Below, one piece after another: positions 17,551 through 25,238 of a DNA stretch of 44,406 nt. Within the stretch, counting starts at the first letter, position 1. Every line of letters starts with the position of its first letter. A program made the translations under genes and the position numbers. Location: NCBI RefSeq assembly GCF_028687635.1, contig NZ_JAQTZS010000026.1, forward strand, positions 1 through 44,406, read 5' to 3'. The notes below the pieces were generated by a model. That model made no database searches, was not told the origin of the DNA, and worked only from the letters and a program-made list of their open reading frames with translations. Source of the DNA: Malikia sp. (lineage in GTDB: Bacteria; Pseudomonadota; Gammaproteobacteria; Burkholderiales; Burkholderiaceae_C).

Positions 17551-18381
17551 ATGACCGCATCCTCCGAGCCCGTCGTTCCCTCACCCCTTGAGCCTGCCGC
17601 CCCGTCGGCATCCGTCGGCGGCTGCCGCCTGACCGAGCTGGTCGCCACCTGCGACCGCCTGTTGCAGCCGGCCCTGTTCAAGGACTACGGCCCCAACGGC
17701 CTGCAGGTCGAGGGCCGCGCCCACGTGCGCAAGCTCGTCAGCGGCGTGACCGCCAGCCGCGCGTTGATCGAGGCGGCGATCGCCGCCGAAGCCGATGCCA
17801 TCCTGGTGCATCACGGCCTGTTCTGGCGCGGCCAGGATGGCCGGGTGACTGGCTGGATGAAGCAGCGCCTCGCGCTGCTGCTGCGCCACGACATCAGCCT
17901 GATCGCCTACCACCTGCCGCTGGACGCGCATCCCGAACTCGGCAACAACGCGCAGCTCGGGCTCCAGCTCGGGTTCGCGCCGCTGGCCGACGCTGGCTGG
18001 GGGCGTTTCGGCGAGCAGCAGCTGGGCTTCCTGGGTGAGGTCGCCCCCTGCGGCGGGTCCGAGCTCGCCGCCCGCGTCGAGCTTGTGCTGGGGCGCCCGC
18101 CGACCCTGGTCGACCCTGGCACCCGGATCATCCGGCGCGTGGCCTGGTGCAGTGGCGGCGCGCAGGGCTATTTCGAGGCCGCGATCGCCGCCGGCGCCGA
18201 CGCCTTCCTGACCGGCGAGATCTCGGAGCCGCAGGCGCATCTGGCGCGCGAATGCGGCGTCGCCTTCCTGGCTTGCGGCCACCATGCCACCGAGCGCTAC
18301 GGCGCGCCCGCGCTGGGCGCGCGGCTGGCCCTGCAGCTCGGGCTGCAGCACGAATTCATCGAGATCGACAACCCCGCATGA
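17551..18381 (+). CDS. NIF3-like dinuclear metal-centre protein (YbgI/GTP cyclohydrolase I type 2 family)
   Basis: About 276 residues of the NIF3 fold, which forms a toroidal hexamer with a dinuclear metal site. Metal ligands are expected in LVHHGLFWR and YHLPLDAHPE, and in the late CGHHATERYG motif. The conserved part begins at LTELVATCDRLL, so the first 25 or so residues are poorly constrained; an in-frame ATG at 17521 would add ten residues. CACAAT at 17517-17522 resembles a -10 element and favours the 17551 start. It overlaps pdxA by 4 nt. The cellular substrate of this family is not settled. Confidence 0.9.
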   Translation: MTASSEPVVPSPLEPAAPSASVGGCRLTELVATCDRLLQPALFKDYGPNGLQVEGRAHVRKLVSGVTASRALIEAAIAAEADAILVHHGLFWRGQDGRVTGWMKQRLALLLRHDISLIAYHLPLDAHPELGNNAQLGLQLGFAPLADAGWGRFGEQQLGFLGEVAPCGGSELAARVELVLGRPPTLVDPGTRIIRRVAWCSGGAQGYFEAAIAAGADAFLTGEISEPQAHLARECGVAFLACGHHATERYGAPALGARLALQLGLQHEFIEIDNPA

Positions 18382-19412
18382 CGCAGCAGACCGCCAACAC
18401 CCTCACCGCACCGATCGCCATCACCATGGGCGACCCGGCCGGCATCGGCCCCGAAATCGTCGCGCAGGCCTTTCGCCTGCGGCCCGACTGGTCGCGGCGC
18501 TGCTTCGTGGTCGGCGACCTCGCCACCTTGCGCCGCGCGGCCGAAGTCACCGGCGGGTTGCTGCCGGTCGCGGTGATCGAGTCGCCGACCGACGTGCACG
18601 GCCTGCCGCCACGCTGCCTGCCGGTGCTGCCCGCGGTCCGGCTGGAGTCGCTGGCCGAATGGGGCCGGGTGGATGCCCGGGCCGGTCGCGCCGCCGCCGA
18701 CAGCATTGCCTGGGCCGCGCGCGCCGCGCTGCGCGGCGAGCTGGCTGCCGTCGTCACCGCGCCGATCCACAAGGAAGCGCTGGCGGCGGCCGGCGTGGAT
18801 CATCCCGGTCACACCGAATTCCTGCAGGCACTCGCGGCAGCGCATCTCGGCTGCGGCATCGCCCAGCTGCCGGTGCGCATGATGCTGTCGAACGATGAGT
18901 TGCGCACCGTGCTGGTCAGCATCCATGTCTCGTTGCGCGACGCGCTCGATGCCGTCACGACGGCCAATGTGCTGCGGACGCTGCGCATCACGGCCACCCA
19001 TCTGAAGCGCCAGCTCGGGCGCGCGCCGCGCATCGCGGTCGCGGGCCTGAATCCGCACGCGGGCGAGGGCGGGCTGTTCGGGCGCGAGGAGATCGAGCAG
19101 ATCGCCCCCGCCGTTGAGCAAGCCCGGGCCGAAGGACTGGATGTCAGCGGCCCGCATGCGCCCGACACCGTCTTCATGCGCGCGCGGCGCGGCGATTTCG
19201 ATGTCGTGATCGCGATGTACCACGATCAGGGTTTGATCCCGGTCAAGTACCTGGGCCTGGAGCATGGCGTCAACAGCACGCTGGGCCTGCCTTTCGTGCG
19301 CACCAGCCCCGACCACGGCACCGCCTTCGATCTGGCCGGCAGCGGCCGGGCCGACCCGTCCAGCCTGATCGCCGCGGTACGGGCCGCGATGGGTCTCAGC
19401 CCTTCTGCTTGA
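18378..19412 (+). CDS. pdxA: 4-hydroxythreonine-4-phosphate dehydrogenase
   Basis: A 344-residue NAD-dependent enzyme of the DXP-dependent pyridoxal phosphate pathway, producing the aminoacetone phosphate precursor used by PdxJ. The N-terminal signature [12 protein letters not shown], the metal-binding histidine region [23 protein letters not shown] and the C-terminal [13 protein letters not shown] are all present. It is translationally coupled to the upstream NIF3 gene (ATGA overlap). Its last 17 nt overlap the end of convergent mscL. Confidence 0.97.
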   Translation: MTQQTANTLTAPIAITMGDPAGIGPEIVAQAFRLRPDWSRRCFVVGDLATLRRAAEVTGGLLPVAVIESPTDVHGLPPRCLPVLPAVRLESLAEWGRVDARAGRAAADSIAWAARAALRGELAAVVTAPIHKEALAAAGVDHPGHTEFLQALAAAHLGCGIAQLPVRMMLSNDELRTVLVSIHVSLRDALDAVTTANVLRTLRITATHLKRQLGRAPRIAVAGLNPHAGEGGLFGREEIEQIAPAVEQARAEGLDVSGPHAPDTVFMRARRGDFDVVIAMYHDQGLIPVKYLGLEHGVNSTLGLPFVRTSPDHGTAFDLAGSGRADPSSLIAAVRAAMGLSPSA

Positions 19413-19830
19413 GGCTGTCGCGGATCTCGCGCAGCAGCAGCACGTCCTCCGGCGTGGGCGGCGCGGCGGGCGCCGGTGCCGGCTCGGCACGCTTGAGGCG
19501 GTTGATCTGCTTGATCATCAGGAAGATGGCGAAGGCCAGGATCACGAAGTTGAGCGCCACCGTGAGGAAGTTGCCGTAGGCGAACACCGGCACGCCAGCC
19601 TTCTTGAGCTCGGCCAAGGTCAGCAAAGTCCCGGGTGGCGGGTCCCCGAGCACGATGAACAGGTTGGAGAAGTCCAGTTTGCCGACCAGCCGGCCGACCA
19701 GCGGCATGATCAGGTCCTCGACCACCGAGCCGACGATCTTGCCGAAGGCGCCGCCGATGATCACGCCGACCGCCAGGTCGATCACATTGCCCTTGACGGC
19801 GAACTCGCGGAATTCCTTCATCATGCCCAT
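19396..19830 (-). CDS. mscL: large-conductance mechanosensitive channel MscL
   Basis: A 144-residue homopentameric osmotic safety valve. The N-terminal [23 protein letters not shown] amphipathic helix leads into TM1 with the pore-lining GAFGKIV. TM2 is at about 85-107 ([19 protein letters not shown]). The C-terminal bundle is preceded by an alanine/proline-rich linker. The 3' end overlaps pdxA tail-to-tail by 17 nt. Confidence 0.97.
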   Translation of the reverse strand: MGMMKEFREFAVKGNVIDLAVGVIIGGAFGKIVGSVVEDLIMPLVGRLVGKLDFSNLFIVLGDPPPGTLLTLAELKKAGVPVFAYGNFLTVALNFVILAFAIFLMIKQINRLKRAEPAPAPAAPPTPEDVLLLREIRDSLKQKG

Positions 19831-19888
19831 GATTGGCCTCCTTTTCTGTCAATTGAGGGTGCACAGGCCCATGGTATAAGGTTTTGCG

Positions 19889-19916
19889 TCGACCGGGGAG
19901 TGCGCTCCGGTACAAT
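19889..19916 (+). promoter_or_regulatory. candidate sigma-70 promoter of petABC
   Basis: TACAAT (19911-19916) matches the -10 consensus at 5 of 6 positions. TCGACC (19889-19894), 16 nt upstream, matches the -35 at 4 of 6. It lies in the divergent mscL-petA gap, about 66 nt before the petA start. Confidence 0.45.
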
Positions 19917-19982
19917 GCCATGTTGACCAGAGCTGGCGTTCCGGCCATCTCCCTTGTCCTTCCCCGTCATTGAAAGATCCCC

Positions 19983-20579
19983 ATGAGCGAAGCATCCGTC
20001 GACAACGGCCGCCGCACCTGGCTCATTACCTCGGGCGCCGTGGGCGCAGTGGGAGCCGCAGCCGTCGCCGTCCCCTTTGTGAGCAGTTTTCAGCCCTCCG
20101 AACGCGCCAAGGCCGCCGGTGCAGCCGTCCAGGTCGACATCTCGGCGATTCAGCCGGGGCAGAAGCTCATGGTCGAATGGCGCGGCAAGCCCGTGTGGAT
20201 CATGAAGCGCACGCCCGAGCAGCTTGCCTCGCTGGAAAAACTCGATAGCGAGGTGGTTGACCCCGAGTCCAAGCGCACCGCTTACCCGACGCCCGAGTAC
20301 GCCAGGAACCGTCACCGCTCGATCAAGCCCGAGGTCTTCGTCGGCATCGGCATCTGCACCCACCTGGGTTGCTCGCCGTCGGACAAGTTCCAGACCGGCG
20401 CCCAGCCCTCGCTGCCCGACAACTGGCAGGGCGGCTACCTGTGCCCCTGCCACGGTTCGACCTTCGACCTGGCCGGCCGCGTCTTCAAGAACAAGCCGGC
20501 TCCGGACAACCTCGAAGTGCCGCCGCACATGTACCTGTCCGACACCGTGCTCCTGATCGGTGAAGACAAGAAGGCCTGA
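19983..20579 (+). CDS. petA: ubiquinol-cytochrome c reductase, Rieske iron-sulfur subunit
   Basis: A 198-residue [2Fe-2S] protein of the cytochrome bc1 complex. Cluster ligands are C125 and H127 in CTHLGC and C154 and H157 in CPCHGS, with C130 and C156 forming the usual disulfide. The N-terminal GRRTWL (R10-R11) followed by a hydrophobic helix is a twin-arginine signal anchor, so it is a probable client of the TatABC system encoded at 14.5-16 kb. It starts the petABC operon; petB follows after 23 nt. Confidence 0.97.
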   Translation: MSEASVDNGRRTWLITSGAVGAVGAAAVAVPFVSSFQPSERAKAAGAAVQVDISAIQPGQKLMVEWRGKPVWIMKRTPEQLASLEKLDSEVVDPESKRTAYPTPEYARNRHRSIKPEVFVGIGICTHLGCSPSDKFQTGAQPSLPDNWQGGYLCPCHGSTFDLAGRVFKNKPAPDNLEVPPHMYLSDTVLLIGEDKKA

Positions 20580-20602
20580 GTCGAATCAAACAGAGGAACA
20601 TC

Positions 20603-22018
20603 ATGGCAGCTGAATTCAAGGAACTTCCGGCCAACGCCCCCACGGGCGAGAAGGTCGTCAACTGGTTCGAGAACCGCTTTCCCTCGGCATTTGCTGGCTA
20701 CAAGCAGCATCTGTCCGAGTACTACGCGCCCAAGAACTTCAATTTCTGGTATTTCTTCGGCTCGCTGGCACTGCTGGTGCTGGTGATCCAGATCGTGACC
20801 GGCATCTTCCTGGTCATGAACTACAAGCCGGACGCCAACCTGGCCTTCGCCTCCGTCGAGTACATCATGCGCGATGTGCCCTGGGGCTGGCTGATCCGCT
20901 ACATGCACTCGACCGGCGCTTCCGCCTTCTTCGTGGTGGTGTATCTGCACATGTACCGCGGCCTGATCTACGGCTCCTACCGCAAGCCGCGCGAACTGGT
21001 CTGGGTCTTCGGCTGCGCCATCTTCCTGGCGCTGATGGCGGAAGCCTTCATGGGCTACCTGCTGCCCTGGGGCCAGATGTCGTTCTGGGGTGCCCAGGTG
21101 ATCGTGAACCTGTTCGCCGCCGTGCCCTTCATCGGTCCGGACCTGGCGCTGCTGATCCGCGGCGACTTCGTGGTCGGTGATGCGACGCTGAACCGCTTCT
21201 TCAGCTTCCACGTGATCGCAGTGCCGCTGATCCTGCTGGGTCTGGTGGTCGCGCATATCCTGGCGCTGCACGATGTCGGCTCGAACAACCCCGACGGCAT
21301 CGAGATCAAGGGTCCGAAAGCGCCCAAGGACGCCCAGGGCCATCCGCTCGACGGCATTCCCTTCCACCCCTACTACTCGGTCCATGACCTGCTGGGCGTC
21401 GGCGTGTTCCTGATGGCCTTCTCGGCGATCATCTTCTTCGCGCCCGAGTTCGGTGGCTACTTCCTCGAGTACAACAACTTCATCCCGGCCGACCCGTTCA
21501 CGACCCCGCTGCACATCGCGCCGGTCTGGTACTTCACGCCGTTCTACTCGATGCTGCGTGCCATCACCAGTCAGATGATCTACGTGCTGATCGCCGTGGC
21601 CGTCATCGGTGCCCTGCTGGGCCTGGCCAAGGCCAAGGTCGGTGGCGCCGGCAAGGTGGCCATCCTGGCTGCCACCGCCGTCGTGATCGCCCTGCTGCTG
21701 TCGATCGATGCCAAGTTCTGGGGCGTCGTGGCCATGGGTGGTGCGGTCGTGATCATGTTCTTCCTGCCCTGGCTGGATTACAGCCCGGTCAACTCGATCC
21801 GCTATCGTCCGAGCTGGCACAAGCTGGTCTACGCCGTGTTCGTGATCAACTTCCTGATCCTGGGCTATCTGGGCGTGCAGCCGCCGTCCCCGGTCGGCGA
21901 GCGCGTCTCGCAGGTCGGCACCCTGCTGTACTTCGGCTTCTTCCTGCTGATGCCGTGGTGGAGCCGCCTGGGTACGCCCAAGCCGGTCCCGAGCCGCGTG
22001 ACCTTCAAGCCGCACTGA
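20603..22018 (+). CDS. petB: ubiquinol-cytochrome c reductase, cytochrome b subunit
   Basis: A 471-residue integral membrane protein. The two b hemes are held by H102/H203 and H116/H218 (HSTGAS, YLHMYRG, SFHVIAVP, AHILALH), with the characteristic 13- and 14-residue spacing. The Qo motif reads PVWY (307-310) rather than PEWY. The C-terminal half has additional helices and a longer tail than the mitochondrial protein. A good GAGGA ribosome binding site precedes the ATG. In Burkholderiales the gene is named petB or fbcB. Confidence 0.97.
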   Translation: MAAEFKELPANAPTGEKVVNWFENRFPSAFAGYKQHLSEYYAPKNFNFWYFFGSLALLVLVIQIVTGIFLVMNYKPDANLAFASVEYIMRDVPWGWLIRYMHSTGASAFFVVVYLHMYRGLIYGSYRKPRELVWVFGCAIFLALMAEAFMGYLLPWGQMSFWGAQVIVNLFAAVPFIGPDLALLIRGDFVVGDATLNRFFSFHVIAVPLILLGLVVAHILALHDVGSNNPDGIEIKGPKAPKDAQGHPLDGIPFHPYYSVHDLLGVGVFLMAFSAIIFFAPEFGGYFLEYNNFIPADPFTTPLHIAPVWYFTPFYSMLRAITSQMIYVLIAVAVIGALLGLAKAKVGGAGKVAILAATAVVIALLLSIDAKFWGVVAMGGAVVIMFFLPWLDYSPVNSIRYRPSWHKLVYAVFVINFLILGYLGVQPPSPVGERVSQVGTLLYFGFFLLMPWWSRLGTPKPVPSRVTFKPH

Positions 22019-22044
22019 GCCCAACCGCCTACAGGAGTTACAAG

Positions 22045-22794
22045 ATGAAAAAGTGGATTGTGGGCTGCGTGATGGCCCTGGGTCTGGCCGGTGGTGCGCT
22101 GGCCGCTGGCGCCGGCTTCCCGCTGGACAAGGCGCCCGACCTGAGCAAGAAGAGCGAGAAGGAATACCAGGCTGCGCTGCAGAATGGTGCCAAGCTCTTC
22201 GTCAACTACTGCCTGAACTGCCACTCGGCAGCCTTCATGCGCTTCAACCGCCTCAAGGACATCGGCCTGAGCGAGCAGCAGATCAAGGACAACCTGCTGT
22301 TCACGACCGACAAGGTCGGCGAGGTCATGAAGTCGACGATCAACCCGCGCCAGGCCAAGGAATGGTTCGGCGCCAACCCGCCCGACCTGACCTTGATCGC
22401 GCGCTCGCGCGCCAGCGCTGCCGGAACGGGTCCTGACTACCTCTACACCTACATGCGCACCTTCTACCGCGACGACACCCGTCCGACCGGCTGGAACAAC
22501 ATGGTCTTCCCGAACGTGGGCATGCCGCATGCGCTGTACGATTTGCAGGGCGAGCGCAAGCCGGTCCTCGACGAGCACCACAAGCTCACGGGCTGGGAGC
22601 AGGTCAAGCCCGGCAAGCTGAGCAACGAGGAATACGACAAGGCCATCGGTGATCTGGTGGCTTACCTGCAGTGGATGGCGGAGCCGGTGCAGCACAAGCG
22701 CACCCAGCTCGGCGTCTGGGTCCTGTTGTTCCTGGGTTTCTTCACTTTCGTGGCATGGCGCCTGAACAAAGCGTTCTGGAAAGACGTCAAGTAA
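22045..22794 (+). CDS. petC: ubiquinol-cytochrome c reductase, cytochrome c1 subunit
   Basis: A 249-residue membrane-anchored c-type cytochrome. The Sec-type signal (MKKWIVGCVMALGLAGGALA) is followed by the heme attachment site C56-x2-C59-H60. The methionine ligand is probably in MVFPNVGMPHALYD. One C-terminal anchor helix (QLGVWVLLFLGFFTFVAWRL) is followed by a basic tail. AGGAG lies 7 nt upstream of the ATG at 22045, which fixes the start; it begins 26 nt after petB. Confidence 0.97.
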   Translation: MKKWIVGCVMALGLAGGALAAGAGFPLDKAPDLSKKSEKEYQAALQNGAKLFVNYCLNCHSAAFMRFNRLKDIGLSEQQIKDNLLFTTDKVGEVMKSTINPRQAKEWFGANPPDLTLIARSRASAAGTGPDYLYTYMRTFYRDDTRPTGWNNMVFPNVGMPHALYDLQGERKPVLDEHHKLTGWEQVKPGKLSNEEYDKAIGDLVAYLQWMAEPVQHKRTQLGVWVLLFLGFFTFVAWRLNKAFWKDVK

Positions 22795-22830
22795 CCACCA
22801 TCTGGCCCATGGATTGGGCCGGATAGACCG

Positions 22831-22867
22831 CAGTGGCTGGCCGCTTCAGGCCCGCCACTGTTTTTTG
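22831..22867 (+). terminator. rho-independent terminator after petABC
   Basis: CAGTGGC (22831-22837) pairs with GCCACTG (22854-22860), with further inner GGCC/GGCC-type pairing possible, and is followed directly by TTTTTTG. It lies 36 nt after the petC stop and before sspA. Confidence 0.85.
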
Positions 22868-22891
22868 CTTTCTGATTGAGGAGTTTTCGCC

Positions 22892-23503
22892 ATGATGGTT
22901 TTGTACTCGGGCACCACCTGCCCTTACTCGCATCGCTGCCGTTTCGTGCTGTTCGAGAAAGGCATGGACTTCGAGATCCGCGACGTCGACCTCTACAACA
23001 AGCCCGAAGACATCGCGGTCATGAACCCCTACGGTCAGGTGCCCATCCTGGTCGAGCGCGACCTGATCCTGTACGAGTCGAACATCATCAACGAGTACAT
23101 CGACGAGCGTTTCCCGCACCCGCAGCTGATGCCCGGCGACCCGGTCGACCGCGCGCGCGTGCGCCTGTTCCTGCTCAACTTCGAGAAGGAGCTGTTCGCT
23201 CATGTGTCGGTGCTGGAGCAGCGTGGCGTCAAGGGCAACGAGAAGGCGGTCGAGAAGTCCAAGGCGCATATCCGCGACCGCCTGACCCAGCTCGCCCCGG
23301 TGTTCCTGAAGAACAAGTACATGCTGGGTGACAACTTCTCGATGCTCGACGTCGCGATCGCGCCGCTGCTGTGGCGTCTGGACCACTACGGCATCGAGCT
23401 CAGCAAGAACGCCGCGCCGCTGCTGAAATACGCCGAGCGCATCTTCTCGCGCCCGGCCTTCATCGAGGCGCTGACCCCGTCCGAGAAGGTGATGCGCAAG
23501 TAA
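22892..23503 (+). CDS. sspA: stringent starvation protein A (GST-fold, RNA polymerase-associated)
   Basis: A 203-residue glutathione S-transferase-fold protein. The thioredoxin-like N-terminal half starts MMVLYSGTTCPYSHRCRFVLFEKGM and contains the NPYGQVPILVERD cis-proline region; the helical C-terminal half contains LGDNFSMLDVAIAPLLWRLD. In E. coli SspA binds RNA polymerase and acts under starvation and acid stress. GAGGAG precedes the start, and a second ATG follows immediately. Co-location with sspB after petC is a conserved arrangement. Confidence 0.95.
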   Translation: MMVLYSGTTCPYSHRCRFVLFEKGMDFEIRDVDLYNKPEDIAVMNPYGQVPILVERDLILYESNIINEYIDERFPHPQLMPGDPVDRARVRLFLLNFEKELFAHVSVLEQRGVKGNEKAVEKSKAHIRDRLTQLAPVFLKNKYMLGDNFSMLDVAIAPLLWRLDHYGIELSKNAAPLLKYAERIFSRPAFIEALTPSEKVMRK

Positions 23504-23527
23504 GCGCTTGATTTCTGCCTGTACGCC

Positions 23528-23941
23528 ATGAACCACGACGACCTGCCTTCCACCCGGCCTTACCTGATCCGCGCCCTGCACGAGTGGTGCTGCGACAACG
23601 GTTTCACGCCCTATCTCGCCGTGGCGGTCGACGCCTCGGTGCAGGTGCCGCGCGAGTTTGTCAAGGACGGCGAGATCGTGCTCAACACCAGCTACGACGC
23701 GACCGGCAATCTGCATCTGGGCAACGACTACATCGAGTTCAAGGCCCGCTTCGGCGGCGTCGCGCGCGAGATCCGTGTTCCGGTCGACCATGTGCTGGCG
23801 ATCTATGCGCGAGAGAACGGGCAGGGCATGGCCTTCCCGCCGCCCGAGCGCGAGTCGGCGCAGGCCCAGTCCGAGCAGCAGCCTCCGGACGAGCCGCCAC
23901 CACCGGGCAGCGGTCGGCCGGCACTCAAGCGGGTGAAGTAG
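23528..23941 (+). CDS. sspB: ClpXP protease specificity-enhancing factor SspB
   Basis: A 137-residue adaptor that delivers ssrA-tagged peptides to ClpXP. The folded domain covers about 5-105 (STRPYLIRALHEWCCDNGFTP at its start). An acidic/Pro-rich linker follows, and the C-terminus ends PALKRVK, matching the ClpX-binding tail. It lies 24 nt after sspA. Its stop codon overlaps the -10 element of the following tRNA gene. Confidence 0.95.
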   Translation: MNHDDLPSTRPYLIRALHEWCCDNGFTPYLAVAVDASVQVPREFVKDGEIVLNTSYDATGNLHLGNDYIEFKARFGGVAREIRVPVDHVLAIYARENGQGMAFPPPERESAQAQSEQQPPDEPPPPGSGRPALKRVK

Positions 23942-23944
23942 AAT
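23939..23944 (+). promoter_or_regulatory. -10 element of the tRNA-Thr gene
   Basis: TAGAAT matches the -10 consensus at 5 of 6 positions and lies 9 nt before the tRNA's first base. It overlaps the sspB stop codon. No convincing -35 is seen inside sspB. Confidence 0.5.
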
Positions 23945-23953
23945 AACGCCGTA

Positions 23954-24029
23954 GCCGGTTTAGCTCAGTTGGTAGAGCACCCGCCTTGTAAGCGGTAGGT
24001 CGTCAGTTCGAGTCCGACAACCGGCACCA
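23954..24029 (+). tRNA. tRNA-Thr (anticodon UGU)
   Basis: The 76-nt cloverleaf includes an encoded CCA. The acceptor GCCGGTT (23954-23960) pairs with AACCGGC (24019-24025). The D arm is GCTCAGTTGGTAGAGC, the anticodon loop is CTTGTAA with anticodon TGT at 23987-23989, and the T arm contains GTTCGAGTC. The outermost anticodon-stem pair appears to be a C/U mismatch. It reads ACA, with wobble to ACG. Confidence 0.97.
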
Positions 24030-24037
24030 TACAGAAA

Positions 24038-24070
24038 GCCCGTCCAGGTGATCCACCTGACGGGCTTTTT
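24038..24070 (+). terminator. rho-independent terminator after tRNA-Thr
   Basis: GCCCGT (24038-24043) pairs with ACGGGC (24060-24065), and CAGGTG with CACCTG inside, with a single bulged C and an ATC loop. TTTTT follows directly. Confidence 0.9.
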
Positions 24071-24158
24071 CATGGTCGCATGAGAATGCACGGATAGTAC
24101 AAAAACTGAAGAGCAAAGAAAAAGCGATCCAGCGTGATGGGCGATTTATGCTATCGCT

Positions 24159-24782
24159 ATGGTCCAGCATCGAGCCCGTTCCGTCACGCCGCCAGCCTTG
24201 ATCGAGGTGCATGTCGAGCAGATCGAGCAGCTGTTCTACTCGATCGACCCCTCGCCCTTCCACGCGCGCGACCTCGATCCCCAGGCCGATGAATACATCG
24301 TCGCCTGCGCCCGCGAGCTGCCGCACGAGCTGCCACTGGCGCTGGTCGTTCATCTCGATTGCCCGCCGGAGCAGGAGATCCGGCTCGCGCAGGTCGAGGG
24401 CGCGATCCGCAGCCATTTTGCGGCCAGCGCACGGGTGACGCTGACCCAGTTGCGTGATCTGTTTCACCGTGGCCGCATCAGCCTGCTGATCGGGATGGCT
24501 TTCCTGTCGGTGTCGATCGCGCTCGGCGAGCTCAGCCAGAACTGGTTGCCGCGGGGCAGTCCGGGCAATATCGTGCGCGAGAGCCTGCTGATCGGCGGCT
24601 GGGTCGCGATGTGGCGGCCGATGGAGATCTTCCTGTACGACTGGTGGCCGGTGGCGGCCAGGATCCGGCTGCTGGACCGGCTGGCCGTCATGCCGACGCG
24701 CATCATTCAGCGACGGCACCGGGTTCCGGAGTCGTCCCGGCCGAGCGAACCGGGGCAGGGCTTCAGCGCACCCGTATCTTGA
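24159..24782 (+). CDS. conserved-looking hypothetical membrane protein with two C-terminal helices
   Basis: A 207-residue protein of unknown function. The soluble N-terminal half (about 10-100) contains DPSPFHARDLDPQADEYI and a CPPEQEI segment. Two hydrophobic stretches follow, about 107-127 (LLIGMAFLSVSIALGEL) and 138-165, the latter Trp-rich (GGWVAMWRPMEIFLYDWWPV). The C-terminal tail is basic and then polar. I recall similar unnamed proteins in other proteobacteria but cannot assign a family. It stands alone after the tRNA terminator, and its last 20 nt overlap the end of the convergent dciA-like gene. Confidence 0.75.
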   Translation: MVQHRARSVTPPALIEVHVEQIEQLFYSIDPSPFHARDLDPQADEYIVACARELPHELPLALVVHLDCPPEQEIRLAQVEGAIRSHFAASARVTLTQLRDLFHRGRISLLIGMAFLSVSIALGELSQNWLPRGSPGNIVRESLLIGGWVAMWRPMEIFLYDWWPVAARIRLLDRLAVMPTRIIQRRHRVPESSRPSEPGQGFSAPVS

Positions 24783-25065
24783 TGCGCAGCCGCGGCACGG
24801 CAAAGCCGCCGTTGCGCAGTGCCGCCAGCAAGGCGGGTGTGAGTTGCCTGAGCTTGGTGCCCACGGCCGGGTTGCCGACCAGCAGACACCAGGACTCCTC
24901 GTCGACCGGGCCGGCCTGGATCTGGGCGCGCAGCCCGGGCTGCAGCAGCGGGCTGATCAAGGCCAGCATCTGTTCGGACTGGCGGATGCGATCGACGACC
25001 CTGGCCAGTTCCGGGTGGGCCCGAAAGGCCTGCTGCAGACTGAAAAGACGGGGAGGGGTGACCAT
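24763..25065 (-). CDS. DciA/DUF721-like protein (putative replicative helicase operator)
   Basis: A 100-residue protein, somewhat short for the DUF721/DciA family. The central PLLQPGLRAQIQAGPVDEESWCLLV and NPAVGTKLRQLTPALLAAL segments fit the KH-like fold of DciA, which loads DnaB in bacteria lacking DnaC. Divergent placement beside secA supports the call, since DUF721 genes often neighbour secA in proteobacteria. The sequence similarity I can judge by eye is moderate. Confidence 0.7.
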   Translation of the reverse strand: MVTPPRLFSLQQAFRAHPELARVVDRIRQSEQMLALISPLLQPGLRAQIQAGPVDEESWCLLVGNPAVGTKLRQLTPALLAALRNGGFAVPRLRIKIRVR

Positions 25066-25238
25066 GTGCGTCCATTATCCGACAGCCTGGGCGGCGGCGC
25101 GTACCGAGACAAGCCAGGCCGCTAAAATGACACCAACACGGTATAAATCCGACCGCAGCCTGGTGCGTTTCCAGGCGGACCCGAATTCACAACCAGCCCT
25201 CGCCGGCAGTCTCCTGACGGGCGAGGAGCGATGTTCGT

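Noticed and set aside
25066-25238. A secM-like translational arrest gene upstream of secA
   Set aside because: No small secreted open frame with an arrest-like tail is visible in the gap; dciA faces the other way.
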